NCBI GenBank assembly: GCA_010015805.1
Contig: ML978130.1
Coordinates: 806,001-870,000 of the forward strand
Direction of reading: 5' to 3'
Source: Rhizodiscina lignyota
Lineage: Eukaryota; Ascomycota; Dothideomycetes; Aulographales; Rhizodiscinaceae
Length of the DNA stretch: 64,000 bases
This document shows, piece after piece, positions 42,305-52,714 of the stretch. The translations under genes and the position numbers were made by a program. Below the pieces are notes generated by a model. That model made no database searches, was not told the DNA's origin, and worked only from the letters and a program-made list of their open reading frames with translations. Within the stretch, counting starts at the first letter, position 1. The number at the start of each line of letters is the position of its first letter.

Positions 42305-44067
42305 TCATGATGCGATCGCAGACCCAAAGTGACGAAGATGCTCGATGAGAGGCTTCAGCGTGCCAGCCTGACGCAGAACAAATACTTCTCCCAAGATACC
42401 CAGAGTGAGCGTTCCTGCTGCATATTTCCATGCCGGGTGCATTGGGTGCTTGCCCTTGCCACCAGAGGTGTTGAAGTCCTTCCAGACCGGCCAGTAGAGT
42501 TGCCACCTTTTTGGCGTTAGCATCTTGAAATTGTTGCATTTGATAGGGAGTGACTTACCAGAATAACCATGTGTTATCTGGAGAGTTTGTCGTGTTGCGT
42601 CCGCTTTCATCCAAGTTCCAGTTGCTGCAACCCGCACTCCACACCATATCCTTGAGGCGCGACTGCACGTCATTCGCATAACGAGTCTCGGCCGCCTCTT
42701 TGACATCAATCACCTTGAAGTCATTCTTCAGGATTGGCTTGATCATCGCCTTGATGATGTATTCTACCTGCACTTCGTGTGTGTAAATCACAGAGTTGTC
42801 TGTGAACTGTCAGATTAAACCCGTATTCAGCCAGAGAAGTGGAATACTTACGTGCTGGGAAAGCATTGGGGCCAAAGACGATTCCAAAGTTGGGGAAACC
42901 AGTAACGAATGTCGCGTTGTAAGCTTGAGCTCCTCTGGTGTTCTTCCAGTGCTCGTTGATCGTGATGCCACCCTTGCCCTTGACGACTATCGGGCACAAA
43001 AAGTCCTGGATCTTGAAGCCTGTACTGAGGACAATAGCATCGACATCGATCTCGCGCTTGTTGGTCTTGATACCCGTCTCGGTAAAGCATTGAATCGGCT
43101 CTGTGGTCAGCTCAATGTTGGGGCTGTGGAGACACTCAAGGTAGCCAGGGTCAAAGAGGCGTCGTTTGCAGCCAAGCGGAAACTTCGGGATGAGTATGTC
43201 GTGATACTTCTCCGGCGCTGTCGTTTTCATGTACCAGATGGCGTGCTCGGTAACTTCTCCGCGGTCCCGGACAGACCTTGCACTTTCGGAGGAGTAGAGG
43301 TGGTGGAGCGCATCGGTGTTCTTCCAAAGGTAAAACCGGTAGATCCTATTCCACAGAGGGACATATCTGAAGCACCACTTTTGAAAGGCACTAAACTCGC
43401 TGTTTGGCCGCTCATGAATCCACTGTGGACTCCTTTGGAACTGATAGACCTGCTTCGCTTGCTTCACGATTTCGGGGACCAGTTGAGCTGCTGAACAGCC
43501 ATTCCCAACAACAGCAATGCGCTTGTCTTTCAGGTTGTAGTTGTGGTTCCATCTAGCAGAATGCCAAATTTCTCCCTTGAAGTCTTTCCAGCCCGGAATA
43601 TCGCAGTCTTTGGGTATTGAAATCGTGCCGACGCAAGAGACAAGCATCTCCGCCTCTTTGAAGTACTTGTGTCCGGTCTCAAGGTCATGGAGACCTACAC
43701 GCCACACGCCCTTACCTTCGACCCATGTGGCATCGACAACTTCAGTACCCAGTCGCACATGGGATCGGATACCAAATTTGTCGACGGTGCCATTCAGGTA
43801 CTTGAGAATCTCAGCTTGCTCCGCGAACCGTTTTGACCAATCAGGGTTGAGATTGAAGGAAAAGGAATACAGATGCGAATCAACATCGCACCCAACGCCT
43901 GGATACGTATTAAGGTACCACGTTCCTCCCAATGACTTCTCTCGTTCGTAAATCGTGAAGTTATGGTATCCAACACGTGTCTTGAGGTTCGCTGCAAGTG
44001 CAATGCCCCCGACGCCACAGCCAATGACTATGAGACGGGGTTCGTCGCGCGTGGGAGGAGGCGCCAT
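42305..44067 (-). CDS. Flavin monooxygenase of Baeyer-Villiger type
   Basis: Exons 42852-44067, 42559-42799 and 42305-42506; two 52-base introns in phase; 552 aa. It is a class B flavoprotein that inserts oxygen into ketones (giving esters or lactones) using FAD and NADPH. Seen are the FAD motif GCGVGGIALA (residues 16-25), SLGGTWYLNTYPG, the BVMO fingerprint FKGEIWHSARW followed by Asn where Pro or Asp is usual, and the NADPH motif VVGNGCSAAQ. The second intron needs the later acceptor (ctaac branch, aaaaag); the earlier AAG would create an in-frame stop. The C-terminus reads ...TSGGKGKHPMHPAWKY and may be membrane-associated. It is divergent from the transketolase-like gene. Confidence 0.93.
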
Positions 44068-44762
44068 GGCGAATGTTTACAGCAACTGGGTAATGTCGAT
44101 TCCGTCCGCTTGGACGGGCGAAGAGGTTCCGTAACTTCGCAGCAGAGAGAGCCCTTTCAGAACAGGAGAAGCGAACGGGGAAATGAAATGCACACGACAA
44201 GCACAACTCAGAATTCAACTGAACAGCGAGGACGCGAAAAATATGTCCCGTCGCGGTACCTACCTGCTCACGCTACTAACACGCGCATCTTGCCACGAGC
44301 GGAATTAACATAGGCTGTTGTATCGCGCAAATGCGGTTATATGTATATCTGAAGAACAAACGCGCCCCCACGCGCTGGAACAATTCTCCGAGCAGCATGG
44401 AGGGTCAGGGAGCGTTAAGTCCCGTACTTACACGATTTCGGTTTTGTTCTCGATCTCCAAGAACCAGATGCCGGACAATCAGGTGGCTATGTTGCGGTGT
44501 GGACGGGTTTGTACGGCGTACATTCCCGGCATCGGTAAACCGACGCTTGATATATGGCGACGATGAAAAGCACGCGTAAAGTATTGTCCATCTCGAGTCT
44601 GCTGTGTACTACGCTCTTTCGTGCCTGCTGATCGCACCTTCCTCTCCGTCTTGTGAGGTTAAAGCACATATAACTAATTTCTGTCGAGCCTACACTTGCT
44701 CTTCTTCTTATTCTCACATCACGACACTACTAGAAAGAGAGACTGATCGTCACATATCAAGC
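44068..44762. promoter_or_regulatory. Divergent promoter, BVMO and transketolase-like gene
   Basis: 695 bases with no supportable gene. It contains the inverted repeat CCGTCCGCTTGGACGG (44102-44117) close to the BVMO start and GTTGCGGT at 44491-44498, which matches GTTGCGGT in the regulator promoter at 38443. Confidence 0.5.
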
Positions 44763-46847
44763 ATGAACGGCCACCTCGAAACCAACCCCGCGACGAAGCA
44801 GCAGTTTACCGACGATGAGCAGGCTGTTCGAGATATTCGAAAGTTGGTGATTGACTGCTGTCGTCAAAATGGAGCAGGTCACGGAGGCTCTGCCATTGGC
44901 ATGGCTCCGCTTGGTGTTGCGTTATGGAAACACATCATGAGGTACAACCCGAAGAATGGTGATTGGTTCGATCGCGATAGATTCGTACTGTCAAATGGAC
45001 ATGCTGCAATCTTCCTATATACGATGCTCCACATGGCAGGATACCCTGATATGAAGCTTGACGAGCTGAAGATGTATGCGGATCCAAAGAATGTGGACCC
45101 AGAGACTGGCAAATGGAAACACACTATATGCCATGGTCATCCAGAGATCGATGTGTCCGGTGTTGAGGTCACGACTGGCCCATTAGGGCAGGGCGTTGCA
45201 AACTCGGTTGGTTTGGCAATAGCTGCGAAGTCTCTTGCTACAAAATTCAACAAGGACGGGCACGATATCATTAGCTCCCGCATATACTGTGTCACCGGCG
45301 ACGGCTGTCTCCAGGAAGGTGTTGCCAACGAGGCTGTTGCCATTGCTGGCCACTTGCAGCTCGACAACCTCATTCTTCTTTACGACAACAACCAAGTGAC
45401 TTGCGATGGCCCAGCTGACTGGATTGTGTCTGAGGACACCAATGCAAAGTTCAGATCAATGGGCTGGCACGTCATTGATGTGTTTGACGGCGATACCTCT
45501 GTGGACAATATAGTCGGCGCTGTCAACATTGCCAAAGCCGTAACAGGCAAGCCCACATTGATCAACATTAGAACGACAATAGGATACGGCACCTCCACCG
45601 CTGGCACGGCCAAATCACACCACGGCACTTACTCTTCTGAAGATGCCGTTCTCTATGCTGAAGATGTCAGCAAATCTGAAGCACATGTTGTCTCTTCCAG
45701 GACCAAGGCACTATTCGCAACGAAGGCCAAGCAGGGTGAGAAGCTCGAGCAAGAGTGGAATGCCAAACTGGAAAGCTACACGAAGGCATTCCCTGAACAA
45801 GGCAAGGTGCTCCTGGGTCGTATAGAGGGCAAGATTGAGTACGAAGACCTTCTAAAGACTTTTGAGATGCCCAAGGACCTCATGCCTACCCGAACATTCA
45901 ATGGCAAGCTTTTCAAAAACCTTGTCGCAAGCATTCCGAGCGTTATGGCCGGCGGTGCAGATCTCTGGGGCGCGAATCAACTCGGAGATTATTCACACAC
46001 AATTTTTGACGGGAAGCATAGAGATGGACAGGTCATACGCTATGGCATTCGGGAGCACGCCATGGCTGCCATCTCAAACGGCCTTGCAGCATACTCTCCG
46101 GGAACTTTCTTGCCCATCACTGCGACATTCTTCATGTTCTACCTCTACGCCGCACCGGGAGTCCGCATGGGGGCACTGCAAAATCTGAAAGTCATCCACA
46201 TCGCTACACACGACACACTTGGCGAAGGTCAGAATGGTCCGACGCATCAACCAGTAGAAGTCGACTCACTGTATCGCGCAATGCCCAATTTGCTCCACAT
46301 CCGAGCTGCAGATCCCGAGGAAGTTGTTGGAGCGTGGCAGACTGCTCTGTCTGTCAAGGGCAAGTCGATTATCATTGGTCTTGCCAGAGATCCTCCCAAG
46401 GTTGCGATACCCAACAGTGACAGGAACAAGGTCGCAAAGGGAGGCTACGTCGTTGTTGAGAAGGAGAATGCACAAGTCACCCTCATTTCCACTGGATCAG
46501 AGCTCCAATTTGCAGTCGTAGCTGCAGAGAAGCTCAGCGCTGAGGGTATCGTGACCAGAGTCGTAAGCATGCCCTGCATAAAGCTCTTCGACGAACAAAG
46601 CGAGGAGTATCAAGACTCTGTGCTGTCGGAGACTCCACACATCATCTCTCTTGAGGCATATGTGTCGACCATCTGGGCTCGATACTGCACTGCCTCGATC
46701 GGAATGACAACTTTCGGATACTCTGGATCAGGCAATGCGAACTTTGCGAGGTTTGGTCTTGACGATAACGGCGTGTTCAAGAAGGTTAAGGCGCATGTGC
46801 AGAAGACTGGGAAGGGTACGAAGCAGAAGCGCTGGGTCCAGCTGTGA
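44763..46847 (+). CDS. Transketolase family, dihydroxyacetone-synthase-like
   Basis: Intronless, 694 aa from the ATG at 44763 (atcaagcATGAACGG); the frame opens earlier, at 44604, but that segment is unlike the family. It is a thiamine-diphosphate enzyme that moves two-carbon ketol units between sugar phosphates. Seen are the TPP site GDGCLQEG ... YDNNQVTCDG (the GDG-x-NN motif), GHPEIDVSGVEVTTGPLGQG, and the central domain GIREHAMAAISNGLAAY and DTLGEGQNGPTHQPVE. ICHGHPEI, GHLQLDNLI and YDNNQVTCDG are closer to dihydroxyacetone synthases, which use formaldehyde as acceptor, than to housekeeping transketolase. The C-terminus KRWVQL lacks the peroxisomal signal of yeast DHAS, so the enzyme should be cytosolic. 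It may feed a pentulose phosphate or other ketose from the cluster into C3 metabolism. Confidence 0.9.
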   Translation: MNGHLETNPATKQQFTDDEQAVRDIRKLVIDCCRQNGAGHGGSAIGMAPLGVALWKHIMRYNPKNGDWFDRDRFVLSNGHAAIFLYTMLHMAGYPDMKLDELKMYADPKNVDPETGKWKHTICHGHPEIDVSGVEVTTGPLGQGVANSVGLAIAAKSLATKFNKDGHDIISSRIYCVTGDGCLQEGVANEAVAIAGHLQLDNLILLYDNNQVTCDGPADWIVSEDTNAKFRSMGWHVIDVFDGDTSVDNIVGAVNIAKAVTGKPTLINIRTTIGYGTSTAGTAKSHHGTYSSEDAVLYAEDVSKSEAHVVSSRTKALFATKAKQGEKLEQEWNAKLESYTKAFPEQGKVLLGRIEGKIEYEDLLKTFEMPKDLMPTRTFNGKLFKNLVASIPSVMAGGADLWGANQLGDYSHTIFDGKHRDGQVIRYGIREHAMAAISNGLAAYSPGTFLPITATFFMFYLYAAPGVRMGALQNLKVIHIATHDTLGEGQNGPTHQPVEVDSLYRAMPNLLHIRAADPEEVVGAWQTALSVKGKSIIIGLARDPPKVAIPNSDRNKVAKGGYVVVEKENAQVTLISTGSELQFAVVAAEKLSAEGIVTRVVSMPCIKLFDEQSEEYQDSVLSETPHIISLEAYVSTIWARYCTASIGMTTFGYSGSGNANFARFGLDDNGVFKKVKAHVQKTGKGTKQKRWVQL

Positions 46848-48824
46848 AAGCGATGCTGGACATCTATTCAAAATGATGGCCACGACTATGCATTCCACTT
46901 TATGGAGTTGGTTACTATTGCTGCTGGGCTTTCAGGAACGAAGAACCAAGTGTTCGCTAAAGGTCGCTCTCTGATATTTAACTCGATTTGCTGATATCTT
47001 CGGAATGCATATAATCACGGACGGCTTGTATGACAAAATTTTGCAAAAACTCTATACACTTAGACCGATTGAACGATTCAAATGAACACAAGTTCCCTGA
47101 AGTAAACTTTCATACTAAGCATCCCCGGCTTTACCCCCTTTAATGCCACTCCTGAAGGCCGCGAGGCCGAAAGCCCGGCCATGCAGCCTATCTGCTCTTG
47201 GACTCTGCTCTCTCGCCTCCGACATCTGGTCCGGGCGAATGCAGAATGGTAAGAGTCGTATGACATTGGTAGATGAGACCGAACTAAGAGCGTCCAGAGA
47301 AATGACAAACCATGCGGACACGGCTCCCGGAGTGGTTTGCCAGAGGTCTGCTTTCAATTTGAAGGATTCGGCAACGGCAAGACCGTAATGATCTACAAAG
47401 GTTCTCAAAGTCCTAGGCACTCGCGGCACTCTGTATTGCTCGTCCAGGAGTCCGGTTATGCTGCTGCTTCGTCGAAGGATCCTTAATCGGGTGGCTGCGC
47501 ATTTCAAATGTTCATTAGTATGGACTCAGTGGAAAAGTCTGGATTTCACTGGCCTGCTCAAGCACACGGCTTGCTCAACTCGAGCGCATCGTAACTCCTG
47601 AGGCATGTTCTGACCAGGCTGCAATCATTGGATAGACGCATGATCAGAGTGGAGACCATTTTGCCGCACCACATCACATCGCTTGGACCACTCCTGACAA
47701 GGTTGTTCTGATAGGTCAATTGGGTTGCAGTGGTACCTCTTGCATGCCTAGAGGATGATAATTATTTGCAATTGGCCGGATCGCAGACGACTCTGGGCAG
47801 ATCGAGGTCACGCCAGAATCTGTGGCCCTCCCAAATCCTACCAGACGCGCATCTCATTGAATCTAGCCTCTATCAACATGACAGAGAGCTAAATAAACCT
47901 TCAAGCGAATAGATGAACCTGTAAGAATGGATACTCGGCTTTACGTGGAGTGCGGGCTGCAGATGTCCACTGTGGACTGACTAAGTCAGACTATGGTGAA
48001 CGACTCAGAAAATGGAGAGAATGATTTGCAAAGGAGATAACATTGGAGAGCGTATAGCCGATGAATTGTATTGAGAAATATGCCCACTCATAAATCCAGC
48101 ATCAACGTGGACGGCGAACAACAGGCGTCGCTATTAATGGCGAAATCGAGACTTAGTTTGAAATGGAGAGGCACAGGATCCAGGATGACTTCGCACGAAG
48201 CCTCTAGGCCATGCATAAGCTCTCGGACAATATTCTGCGCCGTAACTATGAGCTGCATCTCCGCTGTGAAGCGAACGAAGCGTCGCGTCTTAGAGAGAGA
48301 ACGAGAGAGACGATGAACGTCATGAACCACGCGACCGCACATGACTCGGAGGATAGTTGCCGTCCAATAATCCAAGGCAGCTCAGCCGCGGACTTTAATC
48401 TCTTCCGAGTCAGATGCGGCAGCGCTATGACCAGGATGCATTCTTCCCCAACCTGCGTTCATTCCACCCTCCTGGGCCTCCACTCTTTTCCCCAGAATCC
48501 ACTCACTTAGCCTCTGAATCGTCTCGTCCTAAGGATTCGGGTCACATAGCCGCGCTAAAACTGCATACAGCCGCGTGAAATCATGCCAAACTGCCTCAAG
48601 AAACTGGCTTCGAGCAGGAGCGGTTATGTGGAACCGCTTACGCGACGGTGCGGTCTCTTGATAAAAACGTGCAAATACTTTCTATATTTCTTTGGTTTCA
48701 AGATCTTCTTTTGTTTTCGTATCCGGCCGTCTGGCTATAGATCTCATTTGCTGCTTTCACGCATTTTGTGCATAGAAGAAGCATTTACTCCACGGCCCAC
48801 GGCTCCACGGTAACGCAGATCATT
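46848..48824. other. 2-kb intergenic region before sugar transporter 2
   Basis: No gene I can support. Two minus-strand frames (47115-47507, 130 codons, and 48088-48375, 95 codons) are open but unrecognisable. A purine-rich GAGA stretch lies near 48290-48312. The distal end carries the inverted repeat at 48619-48638 and GTGCGGTC near 48648, likely in the transporter promoter. Confidence 0.5.
48619..48638. promoter_or_regulatory. Inverted repeat, CGG-N10-CCG
   Basis: AGCGGTT then ATGTGG then AACCGCT: perfect 7-base arms containing CGG-N10-CCG, a spacing bound by some Zn2Cys6 dimers (for example Put3). It lies about 190 bases before the transporter-2 ATG. Candidate regulator site; function inferred. 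Confidence 0.45.
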
Positions 48825-50526
48825 ATGGGGAAAGGAGATGCTTGGTTCAAGGCCGGACGGCCTACGCAGTTGGCCATCACCTACACGTGCCTCTCAGCAT
48901 TCGTACTGTTAGTCTTCTCAACGAGCAATGTCACAACATGGTAACTGATATGTATTCAGGTTTGGATGGGATCAGGGCGTCTTCGGTGGTCTTGTCACAA
49001 ACCCCGATTTCCTTGATATCGTCAAACATCCTGACCCAGGCTTTCTGGGAATCATTGTCTCGATTTACAACATCGGATGCTTCTTAGGATGTGCCATGAA
49101 CTTCTACGTTGGCAAGAGATTCGGGCGACGAGAGGCAATCGGAATTGCCATGGCCTTCATTTCAGTCGGCGGGCTAATCCAATGTTCCACGTACTCTGTA
49201 AGTCTAATCGTTCACTGATCACGACGAGAGATCTGATTCTAACATGTTTCAAAAGACAGCACAACTCATGGTTGGCCGTATCATCACCGGATTCGGCGTC
49301 GGAATCGACACGTCCACGGTACCCATGTACCAGGCAGAACTTTGCAAGCGTGAACACCGTGGCCGTCTTGTCACCACAGAAGTCCTCTTCACCGCACTGG
49401 GAGTCTCAGGCGCGTACTTCTTCGACTTTGGTCTCAGCTTTGTCGACGGCCCAGTTGCCTGGCGCCTGCCAATCGCTCTACAGATTCCAATGGCTTTCAG
49501 CGTCGCCGCGCTAGTGTACGGACTACCAGAGACGCCTCGTTATCTCGTTCAGAAAGGGCGGATTGACGAGGCTGTGGCTGTCATGTCCAAAGTTTGGAAT
49601 GCACCAGCGGATGATCCGTACATCGTGGCTGAGAAGGAGGACATCATCAAAGCTATCCACCTCGAAGAGGTCGCCCCCTTCAAGTGGCGAACCATCTTCA
49701 AGCGCGACCCCATGCAGACAGGCTGGCGTGTCTTCTTGGCTTGTCTCGTGCTCTTCATGAACCAATGGGCCGGGATCAACGTCATCGTGTTTTATGCCGC
49801 CACCGTCCTTGAGGGTATCGGTCTATCGCGCAATGCGTCCATTGTCGCCGGCGGCTGCCTCAACTTGGCATTTGCCGTAGGTTCGCTCGTACCTGCACTT
49901 GGCGCAGACAAGCTCGGCCGTAGGAAGCCGATGATGTTTGGCGCATTCGGAATGGGTGTGAGCATGATGATGGTTGCTATTCTACTGAGCTTCCAAGGCA
50001 AGAAAGTCGGTCACGCAACGAGCGAGGCGAGCATTGCGTTCTTGATCACGTACATGATCTGCTTTGGAGCCAGCTTGAACGCCATTCCGTGGTGCTACTC
50101 CACGGAGATCCTGCCTCTAAAGATCCGTGCACAGGGCACAGCGCTCGCGGTGTTCAACAACTGGATCTGGGTGTTCCTGATCGTCATGGTCACGCCAACA
50201 ATGGTTGCAAACATCGGATGGAAGACGTACCTTGTGTTCATGGCATTCGTAAGACACCTTCCTCATACTTCCCCGGGCCTTCACATCTGACTTTTTTACA
50301 GAACTTCTCTTTCGTACCAGCAATCTACTTCCTGTTCCCCGAGACAAAAGGTCTCTCGCTTGAGGAGATCGATTACATCTTCCTGAAGGGCGACGAGTTG
50401 CCGGCAGAAGAGCGCCAGTTCTACCAAAACAGCGTCTCAGGACAGGGCGCTGGTGCTGGCGCCTCGCCGGAAACCGACAGCCAAGAGGTCGAGAAGTCGG
50501 CGACACAGGTGGAGAAGGTAGCGTGA
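48825..50526 (+). CDS. MFS sugar transporter 2
   Basis: Exons 48825-48907, 48960-49197, 49256-50248 and 50302-50526; introns of 52, 58 and 53 bases in phase; 512 aa. It is a twelve-helix proton-coupled sugar porter, plasma membrane. Signatures are FGWDQGVFGGL, GKRFGRREA, GRIITGFGVGIDTSTVPMYQAE, PETPRYL, NQWAGINVIVFYAA, DKLGRRKPMM and PETKGLSLEEID. A Ser/Gly/Glu-rich, probably disordered tail of about 45 residues ends the protein. It is a different lineage from transporter 1, judging by differing helix sequences and a different intron pattern, so the run carries two importers, not a recent duplication. It marks the right end of the carbohydrate region; the next gene is housekeeping. Confidence 0.95.
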
Positions 50527-50852
50527 AAGAGTAACAGAAATGGAATATGGAGGCTGATGAAAACGACAGGATGGAAATGGAGGCGATGCGAAGGTATAGA
50601 ATTTCGAACATGCGGAATTGCACTGCTTCAAAGGGAAGAGCCTGAGATATATCAAAGAGATGGAGACCAATGTAAATATGGGCGCCTTTTGGCGAGATAC
50701 TTCGAGCTAGCTCGATATAGCTCAGTCTGAGAATTACAGGATCTGAAATTCATCCAAGCATAAATCTCCTCCATGACCATGTGAACCAAAATACTTATCC
50801 AACCATTCAATGCTAATGCCAATCATCAACTCTTCGCTAATGCTCACAAAAA
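50527..50852. other. Intergenic, no gene seen
   Basis: 326 bases between convergent transporter 2 and rtt109. Probably the 3' untranslated regions and terminators of both. A short direct repeat of AGCTCGATATAGCTCAG-like sequence lies near 50707. Confidence 0.5.
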
Positions 50853-52547
50853 TTATTGTGCCTTGGGCTTCTTCCTGATGAGTCCTGCGCCGAGAACGTT
50901 CACTGCTGGTGGCGCATCGACCGTATTGGTCGACGACTGCTCTATCAACACACTTTTCTCAATCTTCGCCTTCTTCCGTACCAGGCCGGCTCCTAATACG
51001 TTCGTACCATCGTTTGCAGCGTGCGAAACTGGATCTGGCCGTTTTTCTAGAGCATCTGCCTTTCTCTTCGGCTTCAGCATCATAGCGTTACCATTCTGAA
51101 TAGATTCTTGCGGTACGGTCGCTTCTTTTTGGCCGGTGACTTCAAATCCCCAATTCTTGCTATCAGGTACACCTCCAAGGATACCCACTTCTTCTATCCA
51201 CTTCGCTGTACTGGCTGACGCGATTTCGAGATTGGCAAAGTCGAGCTTATGTAGCAATTCCATTGCTCGGTTGTACTCCTTTGCTTCGAGAATGATTGTG
51301 CCACGCGATGATACTGGCCATGAATAGTATGGTGTCTTGCTTGGCGTGTTCGAAATTGTTGATAGTTCCGATGCCGCCTTTTTGATGCGAGGGAGGCGGG
51401 GAATCACAGGCCCAGAGAGCTTGCGTCGCTCGCGTGGCTTGCGTCGTGGCTTTGGTGATGATTGATTGCCGGGCGTTGGTGACGACGACCGATCAAACTC
51501 TGAGATGTGAGAGGTGGAGGAAGTTTGGCTCTCACCGAGTCCATTTTCATCACCGTGCAAACCTTCATCAGGAGGGGTGAAGACAACCCAAAGAAAGCCA
51601 ACAAGCCTTCCGGACGAGCATTCTTGTCGGAAAGTCATCATCTCCCAGAATTGTTCAAGGCTCCTGATGCTTCTCCACATCCCATTTCCACGTTTAGACG
51701 GGCTTTCGTGCAAGTTATTATTCGTAGCATCGCGTAGCTCGCTATCGAGTTCGTCCAGGAAGCGTGATTTTGGGTCATCAGGGAAACGAGGGACGAGACA
51801 TCGAGGAGGAGCTTGAGGATGGGAGCAAATATCGCGGAGTGGATGACCCTGTGTCCATCGCTTTCGTAACGAAGGGTTAGAACGGACGGAAGGAGGGAGG
51901 AACGATGCGCTGCTGTCTTCGCCTGGGACTATAAGGTAGCCTTGAGCAGTGGTCTCTTTCTTGTCCTCCCCTTGACTACTCAGCTTGTCTTCTGCGCCAT
52001 ATTCCTGCAGTATTGGATCGACAACGCGACACCACCATCGCACAAGCTCCCTGTCCGTTGACACATGCTTGCTAGGATTCTCGACGCTCCCAGGGAAAAG
52101 GTATTGATCCTGTGCGCGTGCAAAGAGGGAGAGTACAAGCTTCTTGCCTGGCCTTTGTCGATGCCGTATCAAGTAAGAGATGAACGTCGTCGTGATAGAC
52201 CGCAATGGCGATGCATGTGATTTCGGTAAACGCAGCAGTGAAAGGTAGCCGGTAGAATCGGCTTTTGAGACGAACAAAGTTGTGATATGTTTTGTTGTGT
52301 AGATGAGGATCTCAATTGCAAGGAACAGCAATTCGTCGCTTGAGTTTGGCGGTCGAAGGGAGACATTGAGGAAATGCGACTCGCAGTAGGTCCGCTCCGG
52401 CTTCCCGTTCGGTGGTGCTGCGTAGATGGCGGCGCATCGCGTTGGCGGCGTGGAGCAGTTGTAAAACGTAAATTTGAAACCTCTTGGAAGCGAAGCAGCA
52501 AGAAGATCACCAAGGGCTAAACTATTCCGAGTATTTGAAGCCATCAT
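50853..52547 (-). CDS. rtt109: Histone H3-K56 acetyltransferase Rtt109
   Basis: Intronless, 564 aa. Rtt109 acetylates histone H3 Lys56 (with chaperones Asf1 and Vps75) during DNA replication and repair in the nucleus. The fungal-specific catalytic domain is clear: FKFTFYNCSTPPTRCAAIY, RTYCESHFLNVSLRPP, EILIYTTKHITTLFVSKADS, LVLSLFARAQDQYLFPGS, LVRWWCRVVDPIL, and GHPLRDICSHPQAPPRCLVPRFPDDPK in the substrate-binding part (shown in pieces). The C-terminal quarter is Lys/Pro-rich and includes near-repeated GAGLVRKKAK and GAGLIRKKPK motifs near the end. Length is in the usual fungal range. The gene is divergent from mL57, with only 167 bases between start codons, so they share a bidirectional promoter. 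Confidence 0.96.
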   Translation of the reverse strand: MMASNTRNSLALGDLLAASLPRGFKFTFYNCSTPPTRCAAIYAAPPNGKPERTYCESHFLNVSLRPPNSSDELLFLAIEILIYTTKHITTLFVSKADSTGYLSLLRLPKSHASPLRSITTTFISYLIRHRQRPGKKLVLSLFARAQDQYLFPGSVENPSKHVSTDRELVRWWCRVVDPILQEYGAEDKLSSQGEDKKETTAQGYLIVPGEDSSASFLPPSVRSNPSLRKRWTQGHPLRDICSHPQAPPRCLVPRFPDDPKSRFLDELDSELRDATNNNLHESPSKRGNGMWRSIRSLEQFWEMMTFRQECSSGRLVGFLWVVFTPPDEGLHGDENGLGESQTSSTSHISEFDRSSSPTPGNQSSPKPRRKPRERRKLSGPVIPRLPRIKKAASELSTISNTPSKTPYYSWPVSSRGTIILEAKEYNRAMELLHKLDFANLEIASASTAKWIEEVGILGGVPDSKNWGFEVTGQKEATVPQESIQNGNAMMLKPKRKADALEKRPDPVSHAANDGTNVLGAGLVRKKAKIEKSVLIEQSSTNTVDAPPAVNVLGAGLIRKKPKAQ

Positions 52548-52714
52548 GAGCTGAAAGATGAGATGGGGAGACCGGAGGACGCGAGGCGCGTTGAGGTGGT
52601 GGAGCGCCGAAAGTGGTCAAAGCTTCAAAAAGTATTGACGTTTGAAGAAACGCAACCGTTCAATGCTCAATCGACATGCCGCCAATAGCAAAGCCCGCAT
52701 TCTAAACAGAGACA
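52548..52714. promoter_or_regulatory. Short bidirectional promoter, rtt109 and mL57
   Basis: 167 bases between the two start codons. No coding content. The close divergent arrangement is common for fungal housekeeping gene pairs and implies shared control elements. Confidence 0.6.

Noticed and set aside
42507-42558. Earlier AAG acceptor for BVMO intron 2
   Set aside because: Joining there creates an immediate in-frame stop; the next acceptor, after a CTAAC branch site, keeps the frame open to the end of the protein.
47115-48375. Two minus-strand frames (47115-47507 and 48088-48375) considered as exons of one gene
   Set aside because: No convincing splice sites link them, stops precede the second and neither shows a known domain.
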